Below, piece by piece: positions 11,840 to 24,097 of a stretch of DNA of 64,000 bases. Source of the DNA: Falciphora oryzae (taxonomy: Eukaryota; Ascomycota; Sordariomycetes; Magnaporthales; Magnaporthaceae); contig JNVV01000048.1 of NCBI GenBank assembly GCA_000733355.1, positions 124,001 to 188,000 on the forward strand, in the 5' to 3' direction. The translations under genes were made by a program, and so were the position numbers. Within the stretch, counting starts at the first letter, position 1; each line of letters opens with the position of its first letter. Below the pieces are notes generated by a model. It had not been told where the DNA came from and ran no database searches. It worked only from the letters and a program-made list of their open reading frames with translations.

Positions 11840-14800
11840 ATGGAGCCGCATCAGTCAAGGACCTCCTCTTACCCGCACCTGCACGGCGCTCAGCTCCCGC
11901 CGCAGCCTTCGCACGTCCCGTCGAGAACCGCTAGCAGCACTCCCGTGTCGTCTCCTGGCTTCTTCAGCCCGACCGTCTCGCGCCTGAGCATGGTGCCTCC
12001 GCAGCCCATGTCCGAAGGTGTCCCGGCCGCCAGCGCCTCGAGGGCCGAAAGCCCGTATCTGCATCCCCTGCAGACTCGCAAGGTTCGAGAGTAAGTCGTC
12101 TAGCATTCAGGTGGTCTCATCATAGGGCTTGCCTTATAGTTTGCCGTCTGGGGCAAATCGCCAGCTCTGATAACTCACCACCACGCCCTCCACAGGACTT
12201 CCACCGCTACCGTCGATAGGGACTTTGCCACGGGGCGCAAGCACATCAACCAGTACGAGGTGATGGAGGAGATTGGCCGCGGCCAGCACGGCAAGGTCAA
12301 GCTGGCGCGCAACACCCACACTGGCGAGAACGTGGCCATCAAGATCATCCCTCGCTACTCCAAGAAGCGCCGACTGGGCAAGGTCACGGCCGAGGACCCC
12401 CAGAGGAACACAAAGCGAGAGATCGCTATCCTCAAGAAGATCCGACACGCCAACGTGGTCGCCCTGCTCGAAGTCATCGACGATCCGGAGCTCAAGAAGA
12501 TCTACATGGTCCTGGAGCATGTCGAGCTTGGCGAAATCACATGGAGGAAGAAGGGTTTGCCGCGCATCTGCGATCTGGAACGGCGCATGGTCGAGAAGAG
12601 CGCTCGTGGCGAGTCCATCGCTGCTGAAGAGGAAGAGCTGCACTCTCTGCAGTGGAAGCGTGCCAAGACCGAGGTCAAGCGGATGAAGACGGTCGCCAAG
12701 GCGCAGAGGGATTCGGGTGACTACTGGAGCCTCGAGTATGGCAACTCGTTCGACGACGACGAGCCTGAACCGTCGCTTCCGAGGTCCAGGGCAGTTTCGC
12801 AAGCCCCTTCTCGCACCCAGTCATCGAGGTCCCTCTCGAGATTCCAGGCAGCGCAGGCCGAAGCAGTCCCTATGCCTGGCCACGGCTATGCCGACACGGA
12901 TGTCGCATCATCTCCCCCAACCCTCGAGGGAACCATGTACGGGGCTTACGTCGACGACCAAGGTGGCAGCTCCACCCTCAGGGCACGCTCTCCCAGCATG
13001 GCAGACTCCATCATATCGCACATGTCCTCGGTGGACTTTGCCGCGCCCCCACACGACCCCTTCGTCGACGACTTCTCGTACGTGCCGTGCTTCACCATCG
13101 AGAATGCCCGGTCGGCTTTCCGAGATACTATCCTGGGACTCGAGTATCTCCACTACAACGGAGTCGTACACCGCGATATCAAACCTGCGAACCTCCTCTG
13201 GACCAAGGACTTCAAGGTCAAGATCTCTGATTTTGGCGTCTCCTACTTTGGCCGGCCCATTCGAGAGGGAGAGCCCGACGACCTGGTATCCGAGTCCGAG
13301 GCCCTCGACTTCGACGACGATCGCGAGCTTTCCAAGACGGTGGGGACACCCGCATTCTTCGCCCCCGAGCTCTGCTACACCGACGTCGATAATCTCAACA
13401 AGGAGCCGCCTAGAGTGTCGGAGCAGATTGATATCTGGTCGCTTGGCGTCACGCTCTACTGCATCATTTTCGCCCGTATCCCGTTCCTGGCCGAGGACGA
13501 GTACTCGATGTTCAAGAAGATCGCCAAGGAAGACGTCTTCATTCCGCGTCGCCGGCTGCGACCCGTCTTCCCCTTCACGGATCCCAGCAAAGTCTCCCTG
13601 TATAAGAGGGTTAATAACGAGCCTTACCGGGATGACGACGACCCTGCGTACGAGGACATCGAGGACGACCTGCGCGATCTGCTCCGGCGCATGCTCACCA
13701 GGAACCCTGAGCACAGGATCCGTCTCCGAGACGTCAAGTCTCACCCCTGGGTTGTTCGGGGCGTCTCGCACGCCTGGATCGACGAGACGGACCCCTCGCG
13801 CAAAATGTCTGGCAAGCAGATCGAGGTCGACGAGAAGGAGATTGGACGCGCCGTCGTGCCGCTCACCTTCCTCGAGAGGGCCAAGTCGGCGGTCAAGAAG
13901 GCGGTTGGCAAGGTCATGCACCACAAGAGAGACCACGACGACAGCGCTTCTGCTTCGGTCTCGCGCAGGCGAGCCGACAGTAGTGTTGCCAGCTCCGCCG
14001 GAGACAGCGGATCGAACCCGCCGTCTGCCTACCCGCGCGACATCCGGCGCAAGAGCCTCCGCCCTGATGACTATTTCGCGACGGTGACGCAGCTGCAGCA
14101 AACCGAGCATCCCCTCTCCCAGAGCGTGACTGCCAGCCCGCTGGAATCGCCGCAGGGCTTCAGTCCCCCTCTGAGCATGTCACTTGGTAGGAAGCCCTCG
14201 AAGCACGCAAGCGAGCTCCTTCCAGACCACCACCCCGACTCCAGCGACGCCCCATCGTTTGGCCCTGCGAAACTACCACCACCCAAGAGACATTCCCATG
14301 CGCGTTCGATTGGAAGCTCGTTTCTCAGCCTGACACCTAGTCTGCAGGAGTATCGAGTCGCACAGACGGTGCCTCCGAGCCCCGGACTCACCGACATCGT
14401 AGATGAAGCCGTCAGGCTGTCAGGCGCCAGGAAGGGCCGCGAGGCCTCCATTTCGTTTGAAGAATGTTCGCGCGCCAAATCCATGGACAGGGCCGGGCTA
14501 GTTTTCCCGAACGTCGACAAGCACGCCGGCGCCATGGTGGCTCTCAGCACCGCTGTCGCCCCAGGCAGCATGCAACAGCCGCCGCGGTCTCCTCGACACA
14601 CCCGATCGATCGATCTTGTCGCCGTCAGGGAGAACTCATCCCACTCTCTCAGCTTCATCCCGCGGCTGTCTTCGGCCTACCATCATCACATGCACCACCA
14701 CAAGTCATACCTGGGCACCAAGCAAAACGACCGTCCGTCAACTGCTCTTCGTGTTGACACATCCACGCAGAAGCAAGACTCTGAGCCGTCCACGGCCCGA

Positions 14801-15685
14801 TCCACGACACCACTGAGCTTTCGGGGTCCATTCGAGGACGTTGAGAGTCAAGTGGACACCCGCCGCCAACAACAGCGACCACGGGAGCATCCCTTGGCCG
14901 TTCGCCCAACGATTCAGAAGACCGAACCGTCTCGTGTGCCCTGCCCGCCATCCCCGACTGACGATGGCATGAGCCAGGAAGAGCACTCGCAGCCTCCTTC
15001 CAGGGAGGAGACTATGTCGATGGCCGTGTCTTCGAGTGTGACCTCGTTCGGAGCCATTGCGACACCCATGACAAGCCCCAGCATTGTTACCAGTCCGCTG
15101 TGCCACACGGCGCCGACAAACTCGAGAGAAAAGGTTGACGTCATGCCAGCGTACCAGTCTGACCCTTCGCTGCCGGCGCTGATGAGCGGAGCTAGCTCTG
15201 TCTCTGCCGACGTTGAGGGTGACTTCTTGGGTAATCCTGGCGTTGTCAGTAGGTCATCGCTCTTGGCCACCACCGACTCTCTTACGCCACCAGCCCCGGG
15301 CAAGGAGGCCTTGGCCGAGTTTCCTCTGGAACAACACACCGACTCGGAGAACACCGGCGCCATTGCCGTGCATATTGACCCGACCCCTGGCCTTGGCACC
15401 AAGGGTGCGCGTCCCCGTCGGTCCGTGAGCCTCTCTGCCTCAGCTTCAAGCGGCAAATATGATGACGACAGCGATAGCGACGACGGTTTCATGTTCATGG
15501 CGAAGTCCAAGAAGAAGGTGGTTCCCAAGAAACTTCCATCACCCCCATCTCAGACCTCGCATCTCCACCACGCACCCTTGGGGAGCCTGGCGCTCGCTGC
15601 GCGCAGGAGGGATACCAACACTAGTATCGGGAGCACCGAGACGGCCAAGAAGATCGACCTCCACGGAGAGAGTCTTTCTGGATGA
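11840..15685 (+). CDS. SNF1-activating (CaMKK/Sak1-Tos3-Elm1 type) Ser/Thr protein kinase
   Basis: Two exons, 11,840-12,090 and 12,196-15,685, joined over a 105-nt GTAAGT...CACAG intron, give 1,246 residues. Seen: Gly loop GRGQHGKV near residue 112, ATP lysine in VAIKII (K133), a long Ser-rich insert, then catalytic HRDIKPANLL near residue 408, DFG in KISDFGVSYFG and GTPAFFAPELC activation segment, followed by about 650 residues of disordered Ser/Pro-rich tail ending in charged and basic clusters. Family knowledge: kinases of this type (yeast Sak1/Tos3/Elm1, fission yeast Ssp1) phosphorylate the activation loop of SNF1/AMPK and act in glucose, stress and morphogenesis control. The start is supported by an ATG-poor leader and by the frame joining the kinase through the intron. 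The exact paralogue (Sak1 or Elm1) is inference. Confidence 0.88.
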
Positions 15686-17767
15686 TGGGCTCGCTTACCT
15701 GCCCATGCAACCAACACAATACATTGCACCTCTTTTCTCTACTATCTATCTACACACACGCACCCACGCAGCAGCAATTGCTTCCGTCCAACATTCTTGT
15801 TGCCGACCGGGACATCCCTTTCCTCCGTTCTCCTCTCATTTTCTCATTCGGCTTCGACACGGCCAGACCGGCGTCCGGAGTTTTCATACAACTTTTTAGA
15901 CTTGGCTTTACATGAGCCAATAGGAGGAGGGCGAGTACATCCCAACTTCGGCCTGTTTTACTAGGCTTTTTCTTTTCTTTCCTTTCTCTTTCTATGTTTC
16001 ATGGAAAGCATTGATAGAGATTGGGGGCGATTGCTGCGTTTGCCGATTCACCACACTCTCAAGAGGTCATCAACATACCACTTACGCATTCGATTCTCCT
16101 GTTACCTTTTCTTATTCCTTGTTTTTTTTCCTACGTCTTTCAGTAGTCGGTCAGGCTTTGTGCATTTTGAACAGCATTTGCATTACGGAAGGGTTCATAT
16201 GGGACCGGCAACATGTGCCGAAGGTGACCGCGATTTGGTCACGAGCAACATAAATGGGCGGGCTTTGTCTTTTACCATGCTGCCTTTGCTCTATGAAAGA
16301 GGAGGGATCTTTTTTCCCTTTCCCTTCTCCTCTTTAAACGCCAGCTTATGTTGGCTGTTGTCGAGCATCGGACGAGTTTGTTCTCTTCGATTTTGCTGAG
16401 CCTTTTTGTCTCCTCAGCCACCTTGGACTGTTGATGGTAATGGCAAAGGCGTGGAAGGGCCTTCCGGTGCCATGGCGGAATGGGGATCGGTTGGTGTTAC
16501 CGCGGCGGCGGGATGGAAGGGGCTACCATCTGGGTCTCCGATGCTGGCTGGAATGTCGGCATCGGAGGATGGAGCCGGCTAAGTCTACTTTGTCGCGGCG
16601 CAGGGGATGAGCGCAAGCGGAGAAGCTGCTGTTGGCACGCAGCCGGGAAGGGCAGTGCTCAAGCAAACGGAAGGCGGAAGGGGACGGTAACGGTGGTGTG
16701 GCGATACGGGCATGAAGGATGGCGACGGTCTGATTTATTGCTGAAGGGATGATGGCTATTTACGACCTGGCTTGTTTTTTTTTGGGACGACCAACGCATG
16801 AGATACCTCTCTGGCGATGAGAAGAGAGAGTGGATGGGCGGAAGGAATGAAAGCCTCGAGTGGAGCGCCCCAGCAGGGCCTCACGATGAAGAGGAAAGGG
16901 GTATATTGGGAGAGATGAAGCCGAGATGCACGAGATGATACATTATACCCCCTTACTTTTTTTTTTTTTAATTTTTTTTTTTCTTGGGAGGGAGAGCCGC
17001 CCTCGATGACACCCAACAAGCGTAACGTTTGTCTGGCGTGCGTCACCCGAAATACGAACGCTCACTTCCTCTCCCGCGAACCTCATTCCGGGTCTTTGTG
17101 ATGTCTCGCTCGTGTACACCGCGGATGTCGACGCGGCCGCATGGCCATTGTTTGGTAAAACCAGGGTTCGTCCTCCACGCTTATCTTTTGGAGTTGCCAG
17201 CCAATAATTGGTACTGCAAGGCTATATAATTCAGCTAGGGGATACAAAGGGGGGAGAGACCGGTGATAACCGTACAGGCGATGATCTCATCTACATACAA
17301 TTTACATGTCGTATCAAAGGCAGATCGTGTGTATGGCGAGAACTTGGAGGTGTTTACATCTATCTGGCTCAGCTACAAAACACAGCCGCCCAACGGTGTA
17401 ACAATATAGCTAAACACAAATCCAACGATGACAAGACTGCCAAAACCCAAGACCACGTAACCATTATATAGATAGCAAGAATAAAAACACATGGTATATA
17501 GTTGAGGCGAACTACCAAAAACGGTAGGCAAAAATACATGATAACGAAAAGAGAACGCAAATTTATACCCACCTCCTTGATGCCAATTCGTCATGCTTAA
17601 CATTATAATCCACTCCCATCGTTATGAAATAAGACATCCATCCATCTTTCGTCCTTCGTGCTGAGGAGGTCAAGTAAATTATGAAAAAAAAAAAAAAAGC
17701 CAAGATTCATCATGCCAAGTCGAGTGGTGGTGGTGCACTACCCTCTGCTCTCTGCGACTCGAGCATC
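15686..17767. other. 3' intergenic region between kinase and RNR1
   Basis: About 2.1 kb between two convergent genes. It holds T-rich and A-rich tracts (for example near 16,957-16,982 and 17,684-17,698) consistent with 3' untranslated regions. No coding frame could be supported on either strand. Confidence 0.5.
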
Positions 17768-20689
17768 TTAACCGCTGCACATGATGCAGGACTCCGGGTT
17801 CTCGATGCTGCCTATTTGAGGGGAAAACGGAGGGGTTAGAAAAAGGCTGATGTCATGCAGGTGGTGATGGTTCGGGGTAAGAAGAAAAAAACTTACAAGC
17901 AAGCACGGCCTCGGAGTAGATGTCGCCCTCGCGCTCCTTGCTCTCGTCCTCCTTGTCCTCGGACTGGTCCTTCTTAGAGCCCTCCTTGGCGGGGTCGCGG
18001 AGCTCCTCGGCCTTGATCTCGCCAGTCGGCTCGGTAGGCAGCGCCTTGGGGCTCTCGCCCTCGGCGACGTCAGCCTTGAAGGGGACCGCCTTGACGGGCG
18101 AGGGAGCAATCTTGGCAGCCGCAGCCGCAGCCGCAGGGGGCGGGGGTGTGGTGCTCGGGGTCGGGACACCGTTGGAGGCGGTTAGGCGATCCGACATGCC
18201 CTCGCGCTTGGTGGCGTACATGGGCCTGGGCGACGACGCGGCGGCGGTGGCGGCCGAGGACACAAATTGGCCGTTGGGGGGAGCGCGCTTGCCGAGGACA
18301 CCGCCGTGCTTGGCGACGGCGTTGTCCTGCAGGCGCAGGGCCTCCTGGTCGACGGTGAACTGGATAGGCTGGGCGGCAGCCTGGGTGCGGAGGTAGTACA
18401 TGCCCGTCTTGAGGCCGAGCTTCCAGCCGGCGAAGTGCATGGACGTGATCTTGCCCATGGTGGGCTCGCGCATGTGGATGTTGAGCGACTGCGACTGGTC
18501 GATGAAGGCGCCGCGGTCGGCTGCCATCTGGACGACGGTGCGCTGCGAGATCTCCCAGACCGTCTTGTACAGGCGCTTGGTGTCCTCGGGGACGCTGGCG
18601 ATGTTCTGGATGGAGCCGCCCTCGGCGATGATGCGGTTCTTCATGTTGTCGGACCACAGGCCAAGCTCGACCAGGTCCTTGAGCAGCCACGGGTTGACGA
18701 CCTGGAACTCGCCGGCGAGCACGCGGCGCTGGTAGATGTTGGATGTGTAGGGCTCGAAGCACTCGTTGTTGCCCAGGATCTGCGACGTGCTGGCTGTGGG
18801 CATGGGCGCCACAAGCAGCGAGTTGCGCACACCGTGCTGCTTGATGTCGGCCTTGAGAGCCTCCCAGTCCCAGAGCTCCGACGGCTTGACGTTCCACATG
18901 TCGTACTGCAGAATGCCCTGCGACACAGGCGAGCCCTCGTACGTCGAGTAGGTGCCCTGCTCACGCGCCAGCTCGCACGAGGCGGTCAGGGCGGCGTGGT
19001 AGATGGTCTCAAAGATCTGCTTGTTGAGCTCGCGAGCCTCGGGCGACTCGAAGGGCAGGCGCAGCGCCAGGAAGGCATCAGCCAGACCCTGCACGCCCAG
19101 GCCGATGGGCCTGTGGCGCATGTTGCTGTTGCGAGCCTCCTGGACCGGGTAGTAGTTGACGTCGATGATCTTGTTAAGGTTACGAACGACAACCTGGGTC
19201 ACCTCGTGGAGCTTCTGGAAGTCGTAGGCTCCCTCGTTGTAGTCGATAAACTGCGGCAGCGCCAGCGACGCCAGGTTGCACACAGCCACCTCGTCGGGCG
19301 CCGAGTACTCGATGATCTCGGTGCACAGGTTGGAGCTGCGAATGGTGCCCAGGTTCTTCTGGTTGCTCTTGCGGTTGCAGTGGTCCTTGTACAGCATGAA
19401 GGGGTTGCCAGTCTCGGTCTGGGCCTCGAGGATGGCATACCACAGCTTCTGCGCCTTGAGCGTCTTGCGGCCCTTGCCCTCACGCTCGTACTTCTCGTAC
19501 AGAGCCTCGAACTCCTCGCCGTAGCAGTCCGCCAGGCCGGGGCACTCGTTGGGGCACATGAGCGTCCAGTCGCCGTTCTTCTCAACCCGCTTCATGAACA
19601 GGTCCGGGATCCACAGGGCCAGGAAGAGGTCGCGGGCGCGGATCTCCTCCTTGCCGTGGTTCTTGCGCAGGTCGAGGAACTCGAACACGTCGGCGTGCCA
19701 TGGCTCCAGGTAGATGGCAAAAGCGCCGGGGCGCTTGTTGCCACCCTGGTCGACATAGCGTGCCGTGTTGTTAAAAACACGCAGCATGGGCACGATGCCA
19801 TTGGAGGTGCCGTTGGTGCCGGCGATGTAGGAGCCCGTGGCACGAATGCGGTGGATGTTGAGGCCGATACCACCGGCCATCTTGGAAATCATGGCACAGG
19901 TCTTGAGGGTGTCGTAGATACCATCGATGCTGTCGTCCTTCATGTCGACGAGGAAGCACGATGACAGCTGGGCCTGGGGAGTGCCGGCGTTGAAGAGAGT
20001 GGGTGAGGCGTGGGTGAAGTACTTGCTCGACATGAGGTTGTACGTCTCGAGCACGCGCTCAATGTTGTCGCCCCAGATGCCGACAGCGACACGCATGATC
20101 ATGTGCTGGGGGCGCTCGACGATCTTGCCGTCGAGCTTGAGCAGGTACGAGCGCTCCAGGGTCTTGAAGCCAAAGTACTGGTAGTTGAAGTCCCGGTCAT
20201 AGACGATGGCCGAGTCGAACTCGTCCTTGTGGCGCATGACGCAGTCGTACGTCTCCTGGGCGATCATGGGCGACAGCCTGCCGTTCTTGGGGTTGACGTA
20301 GTGGAACAGGTCGCTGACAACCGACGAGAACTGCTTCTTGGTCTGCTTGTGCAGGTTGGACACGGCGATGCGCGCAGCCAGGATGGCGTAGTCGGGGTGT
20401 GTGACGGTCATGTATGCGGCCGTCTCGGCGGCCAGGTCATCCAGCTGCACCGTGGTGACACCGCCGTAGACGCCCGAGATGACCTTCTGGGTGATCTTGA
20501 CGGGGTCGACATGGTTCAGGTCGAGGCCGTAGCACAACCTCGAGACGCGGGCCGTAATCTTGTCGAACTGGACACGCTCCTCGCGTCCGTCTAGAGGGCA
20601 GAGGGGAGAGTGGTTAGCGGATGCGGTGAGAGACCAATAAGAGAAGGTGCTGGTATGAGGGCAGGCTCACCTCGCTTCCGGACAAACAT
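17768..20689 (-). CDS. RNR1: ribonucleoside-diphosphate reductase large subunit
   Basis: Three exons on the minus strand: 20,671-20,689, 17,897-20,590 and 17,768-17,811, with introns of 80 and 85 nt, giving 918 residues. The tiny first exon encodes MFVRKR, completing the N-terminal ATP cone ([19 protein letters not shown]...). Active-site residues are all present: C218, N427, C429, E431 and C444, as in the yeast enzyme numbering within one residue, and the redox pair C913/C916 lies at the end (CIMCSG). The last 14 codons are split off in exon 3, so a single-exon reading would lose the essential C-terminal cysteines. The enzyme converts NDPs to dNDPs in the cytosol with a small subunit not in this window. 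Residues about 780-890 form a low-complexity Ala/Pro then acidic-basic linker before the tail. Neurospora crassa orthologue: un-24. Confidence 0.97.
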
Positions 20690-21679
20690 GGCGGGCTGTC
20701 GTGTGTGAGGGGCTGCTCAAGAGAGGGGTGAGAGGGAAAGAGTCTCGAGGAGACGAGGCAGAGGCGTCCGACAGTCAAGCAGTGACGGCGGAGGCGGCGA
20801 GCCTCAAAAGATCAAGGTCTCCGCGAGGACAGAGAGAGGGAGGGGCAGTCTTGAGGATGCAGGCAATGGCTGCATAAAACACACGCTCGGGACGTAATGA
20901 AAGCCTCAAGGACCTTTAGGCCGAGGAATTGTGTGAATGTGGGATGTGTTGTTTGTTCTCAGGAGGAGGAAAAGGCTGGACAGATGGCCATGGCGACGGG
21001 CGGGACCCTGGGCTTTTTAAGGGACGTGCAGCGTGGACGCGTGGGGTCGCGAATTGCACTTAAACAACGCGCATTTTCGTGTTTTTTTGCCTCGCTCCGA
21101 GCGGGACAGTGCTAACCCGCCAAGGTGGGGCAGCCAGCCGCGGTGACGGGACAACACCAGGGCGAATTTCTAATGGAGGCAACGACCAACAAGGGAGATC
21201 TGACTAGCGAGGGGGTCCAATCACAGGCTTGGCCTACGGAGGATCAAATTGCGGTGCCTTTGCTGTGCCTGGACCGACACCTCTAGTTGCGACCAGTTGC
21301 TGGCCAAACAGCCCCTCAATAGTCGATAGGGTATTATGCACAGCCTGCCTCAGGAACCTCCCGTCCGTAAAGCCCCTCGTGTTGGACGACTACCCGCCAG
21401 CTTCCAGGTGGAGCTGGTCGAGGTCCTTGCAGCGCTTTTGTTCTGACGGGGCTCTTATGACTCCTCCCAGCTCGTCCATAAAGGGAAGCCGACGTCCACT
21501 CTGTCCCATGGCAACGTGCGGATCGTAGAAGCGAACAGAGAATGAGGGTTTGGTCCCGGACCTTCGCAAACCGACAACCCAGCTGCTCCGCACTGCTGCT
21601 GCCCCTCCTATCTCCAACACCAGCCCGCCCCTGCCTTGTGCCTTGGCGCGCTTGCAACGGCCGCCGCCTCCTGCACAAC
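20690..21679. promoter_or_regulatory. shared divergent promoter of RNR1 and the TatD gene
   Basis: The start codons of RNR1 (minus) and the TatD-type gene (plus) are 990 bp apart head to head. A perfect palindromic MluI cell-cycle box ACGCGT sits at 21,037-21,042, with a related ACGCGC about 30 bases further on. In yeasts MCB elements bind MBF and drive G1/S expression of the RNR large subunit gene; its use here is inference from the motif and the neighbouring gene. Confidence 0.5.
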
Positions 21680-23202
21680 ATGGCCGCCAACCAGCCCGCC
21701 ACCAAGGCACCTTATAAGCCGAGATATGTCGATGCAAGTACCCTTAGTCCACCAACACATTTGGCAAGCACACATGTACTAACACGCAAGACACTCAAAG
21801 ATCGGCATCAACCTCGCAGACCCCATCTTCAGGGGTCGGTCCGGCGGCAAGCAGCGGCACCCGGACGACCTGCACGCCGTCGTCCAGCGGGCCAAGGATG
21901 TCGGCTGCACCAAGCTCATCGTCACGGGCTCCAGCTTCAGGAGCTCGAGGGACGCCCTGGAGCTCGCCGACAAGTTCCGTAAGTTAGGGAGCATATATAC
22001 ACCCAAAGAGGCATGCGGAATTCTGATGCGGCACAACAGCCGGCACCGTCTATTCCACAGCCGGAATCCACCCCTGCACCAGCGCCATCTTCGGCCCCCT
22101 GCACCCCCACCACCACGAGGCCCCCGACGAGGAGCACACGGCCGCCTGCGATCCGGACCCGTCCAAGCCCGTGCCCGACGAGCATGAGCCGGACCCGGCC
22201 CGCTCCGCCCAGATCATCGCCGACCTGCGCGCCCTGGTCCGCAGCGGCAGCGCCCCAACCAACAACACCAATAACAGCAGCAGCAGCAGTAGTAACAGCC
22301 CCCACCACCGCCTAGTCGCCTTTGGCGAGTTCGGTCTGGACTACGACCGCCTGCACTACTGCCCCAAGTCCCTCCAGCGCCACTCCTTCGCCGCCCAGCT
22401 CGACCTGGTCGCCTCCCTCGCCTCGCCTCCCCCGTCGTCTCCCGACCCGCCCCTGGCCCTCCCCCTGTTCCTGCACAGCCGCGCCGCCCACCGCGACTTC
22501 GTGGCGGCCCTGACGTCCGCCTTCGGCCCGAGGCTCGAGCGCCTGCCCCGCGGCGGCGTCGTGCACAGCTTCACGGGCACGGCCGAGGAGGCGCGCGAGC
22601 TGACGGCCGACCTGGGCCTGTACGTCGGCGTCAACGGCTGCAGCTTCAAGACGGCCGAGAACTGCCACGTCGTCCGGGGCCTGCCGCTCGACAGGCTCAT
22701 GATCGAGACGGACGGGCCCTGGTGCGAGGTCAGGCCCAGCCACGAGGGGTGGAAGTACCTGGTCGAGCACTACGCCAAGATCAGGGCCCAAGAGGAGAAG
22801 GAGGTGGCGGAGAAACAGGCAGCGGCGGCGGCAGCAGAGGAAGCTGCTCGGGCCGCGGCGGAGGCGGTGACCGATGGTGGCGCCGATGCGAACTCGGCGC
22901 AGCAGGCACCATCATCCGCAGCACCATCAGCAAATGGCGATGCTCGACGACCCAAGAAAAAGAAGCCCCAGCAGCAACAGCAGTCGGCCAAGAAAAACCA
23001 GAAGGCGTCCGAGGTGCCCGAGCGCTTCAAGTCGGTCAAGAAAGAGAAATGGGAGGAGGGTGCTATGGTCAAGAGCCGCAACGAGCCGTGCACCATCGAA
23101 CGGATCGCCATCATCATCGCAGGCATCAAGGGCATCTCGGTCGAGGAGGTCGCCGAGACTGCCTGGGCCAACACGATCAAGGTGTTTGGACTAGACGAAT
23201 AG
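21680..23202 (+). CDS. TatD-type metal-dependent deoxyribonuclease (TATDN1-like)
   Basis: Exons 21,680-21,733, 21,801-21,978 and 22,040-23,202 give 464 residues. Intron 1 uses a GC donor (GCAAGT) with a clear ACTAAC branch site; intron 2 is GTAAGT...ACAG. Joining them restores the family start YVDIGINLADP and the metal-site motifs GIHPC, GEFGLDYDRL, FLHSRAAH, VVHSFTG and IETDGPW in order, ending with the conserved KSRNEPC segment. TatD proteins are TIM-barrel exonucleases linked to DNA repair and apoptotic DNA degradation. The protein is longer than the usual ~300 residues because of an acidic insert after the GIHPC segment and a ~90-residue Ala/Gln/Lys-rich insert near residue 320-405. An in-frame upstream ATG at 21,542 would add 46 Arg/Leu-rich residues resembling a mitochondrial presequence. 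Confidence 0.9.
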
Positions 23203-24097
23203 ACAGACATTTAGACTGCTGATAGACACGGCCATAGACGCAGCACGTAAACACAGTGACGAACATTCGCCTTCAGGGGTCTACCGCTGATGAGTGACCA
23301 TGATATGCTAGGTGGTCGAAGCAACGACGAGCAAGGCTTCTCACGAGCAACCACTTCACGCCACCTGAGAACCTATGTTGCCTCACCACGAAATTTTCTG
23401 GTTTTATTGTCCAACTCCTGTTCTCCATGCCCGCATATCCGATGCCGTGGCCTCCATACCAAGGGAGTGTGCGTCCTTTTCGAAATGTTACAACGCTGCT
23501 GCTGGCTCGTGCCAGCATAGAAACATGGAGTGAGGAAGCAAATGCGGGAGAAAGGCATGAGCCCAAATAACCACCCCATCATGCCTGCCATTCCGGTCCG
23601 TATCCCCCTCCAAGACGAAGGAAAGAAAACGCCGCTCCTGATCCCCCATTGATGTCGGTTCCAGAAGAAGCAAATAAAAAAATAAAAATGAAAGAAAACA
23701 ACTCATAAACATGCTCAAAGGCGAGGACGTGCCGTCATTCCCTCACCCTCAACCGAATTTCATAACCGCTTCCCTGGGACTTGTCGCAACCCCAAACTCC
23801 CTTCGGCTCGCTGAGAAAAAAATAGACATGCCGCCGAGGCTATAAGAAAAGCAACGCAGTAGCTATAGTTGTACAAGTGGACTGAGTGTGTGCTGGAGAT
23901 AGAAAGTGAAATGGGGCGGGAGGAGATCCGATGTATCACGTGATATATCGAAGCACGTGAATGAATAGGCAAGCTTGCCTCTGATCAATGAGATGATGGG
24001 TCAACACAGTGAGCCGAGGGCGACCGCTTGCGAGCCCTCGGGGAGACATGGCTCAAGCAACTGTGCAAGCAGTGAGGATGCAATAGCTTGTCCCCCA
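23203..24097. other. convergent 3' region
   Basis: Lies tail to tail between the TatD gene and the LSM14-type gene. A-rich stretches (23,620-23,700) fit 3' untranslated sequence. No gene seen. Confidence 0.5.

Noticed and set aside
12717..14087. Long frames overlapping the kinase, RNR1, EME1 and thiolase exons (up to 565 codons)
   Set aside because: Shadow frames caused by strong third-position GC bias in the real genes; they lack motifs and splice logic.
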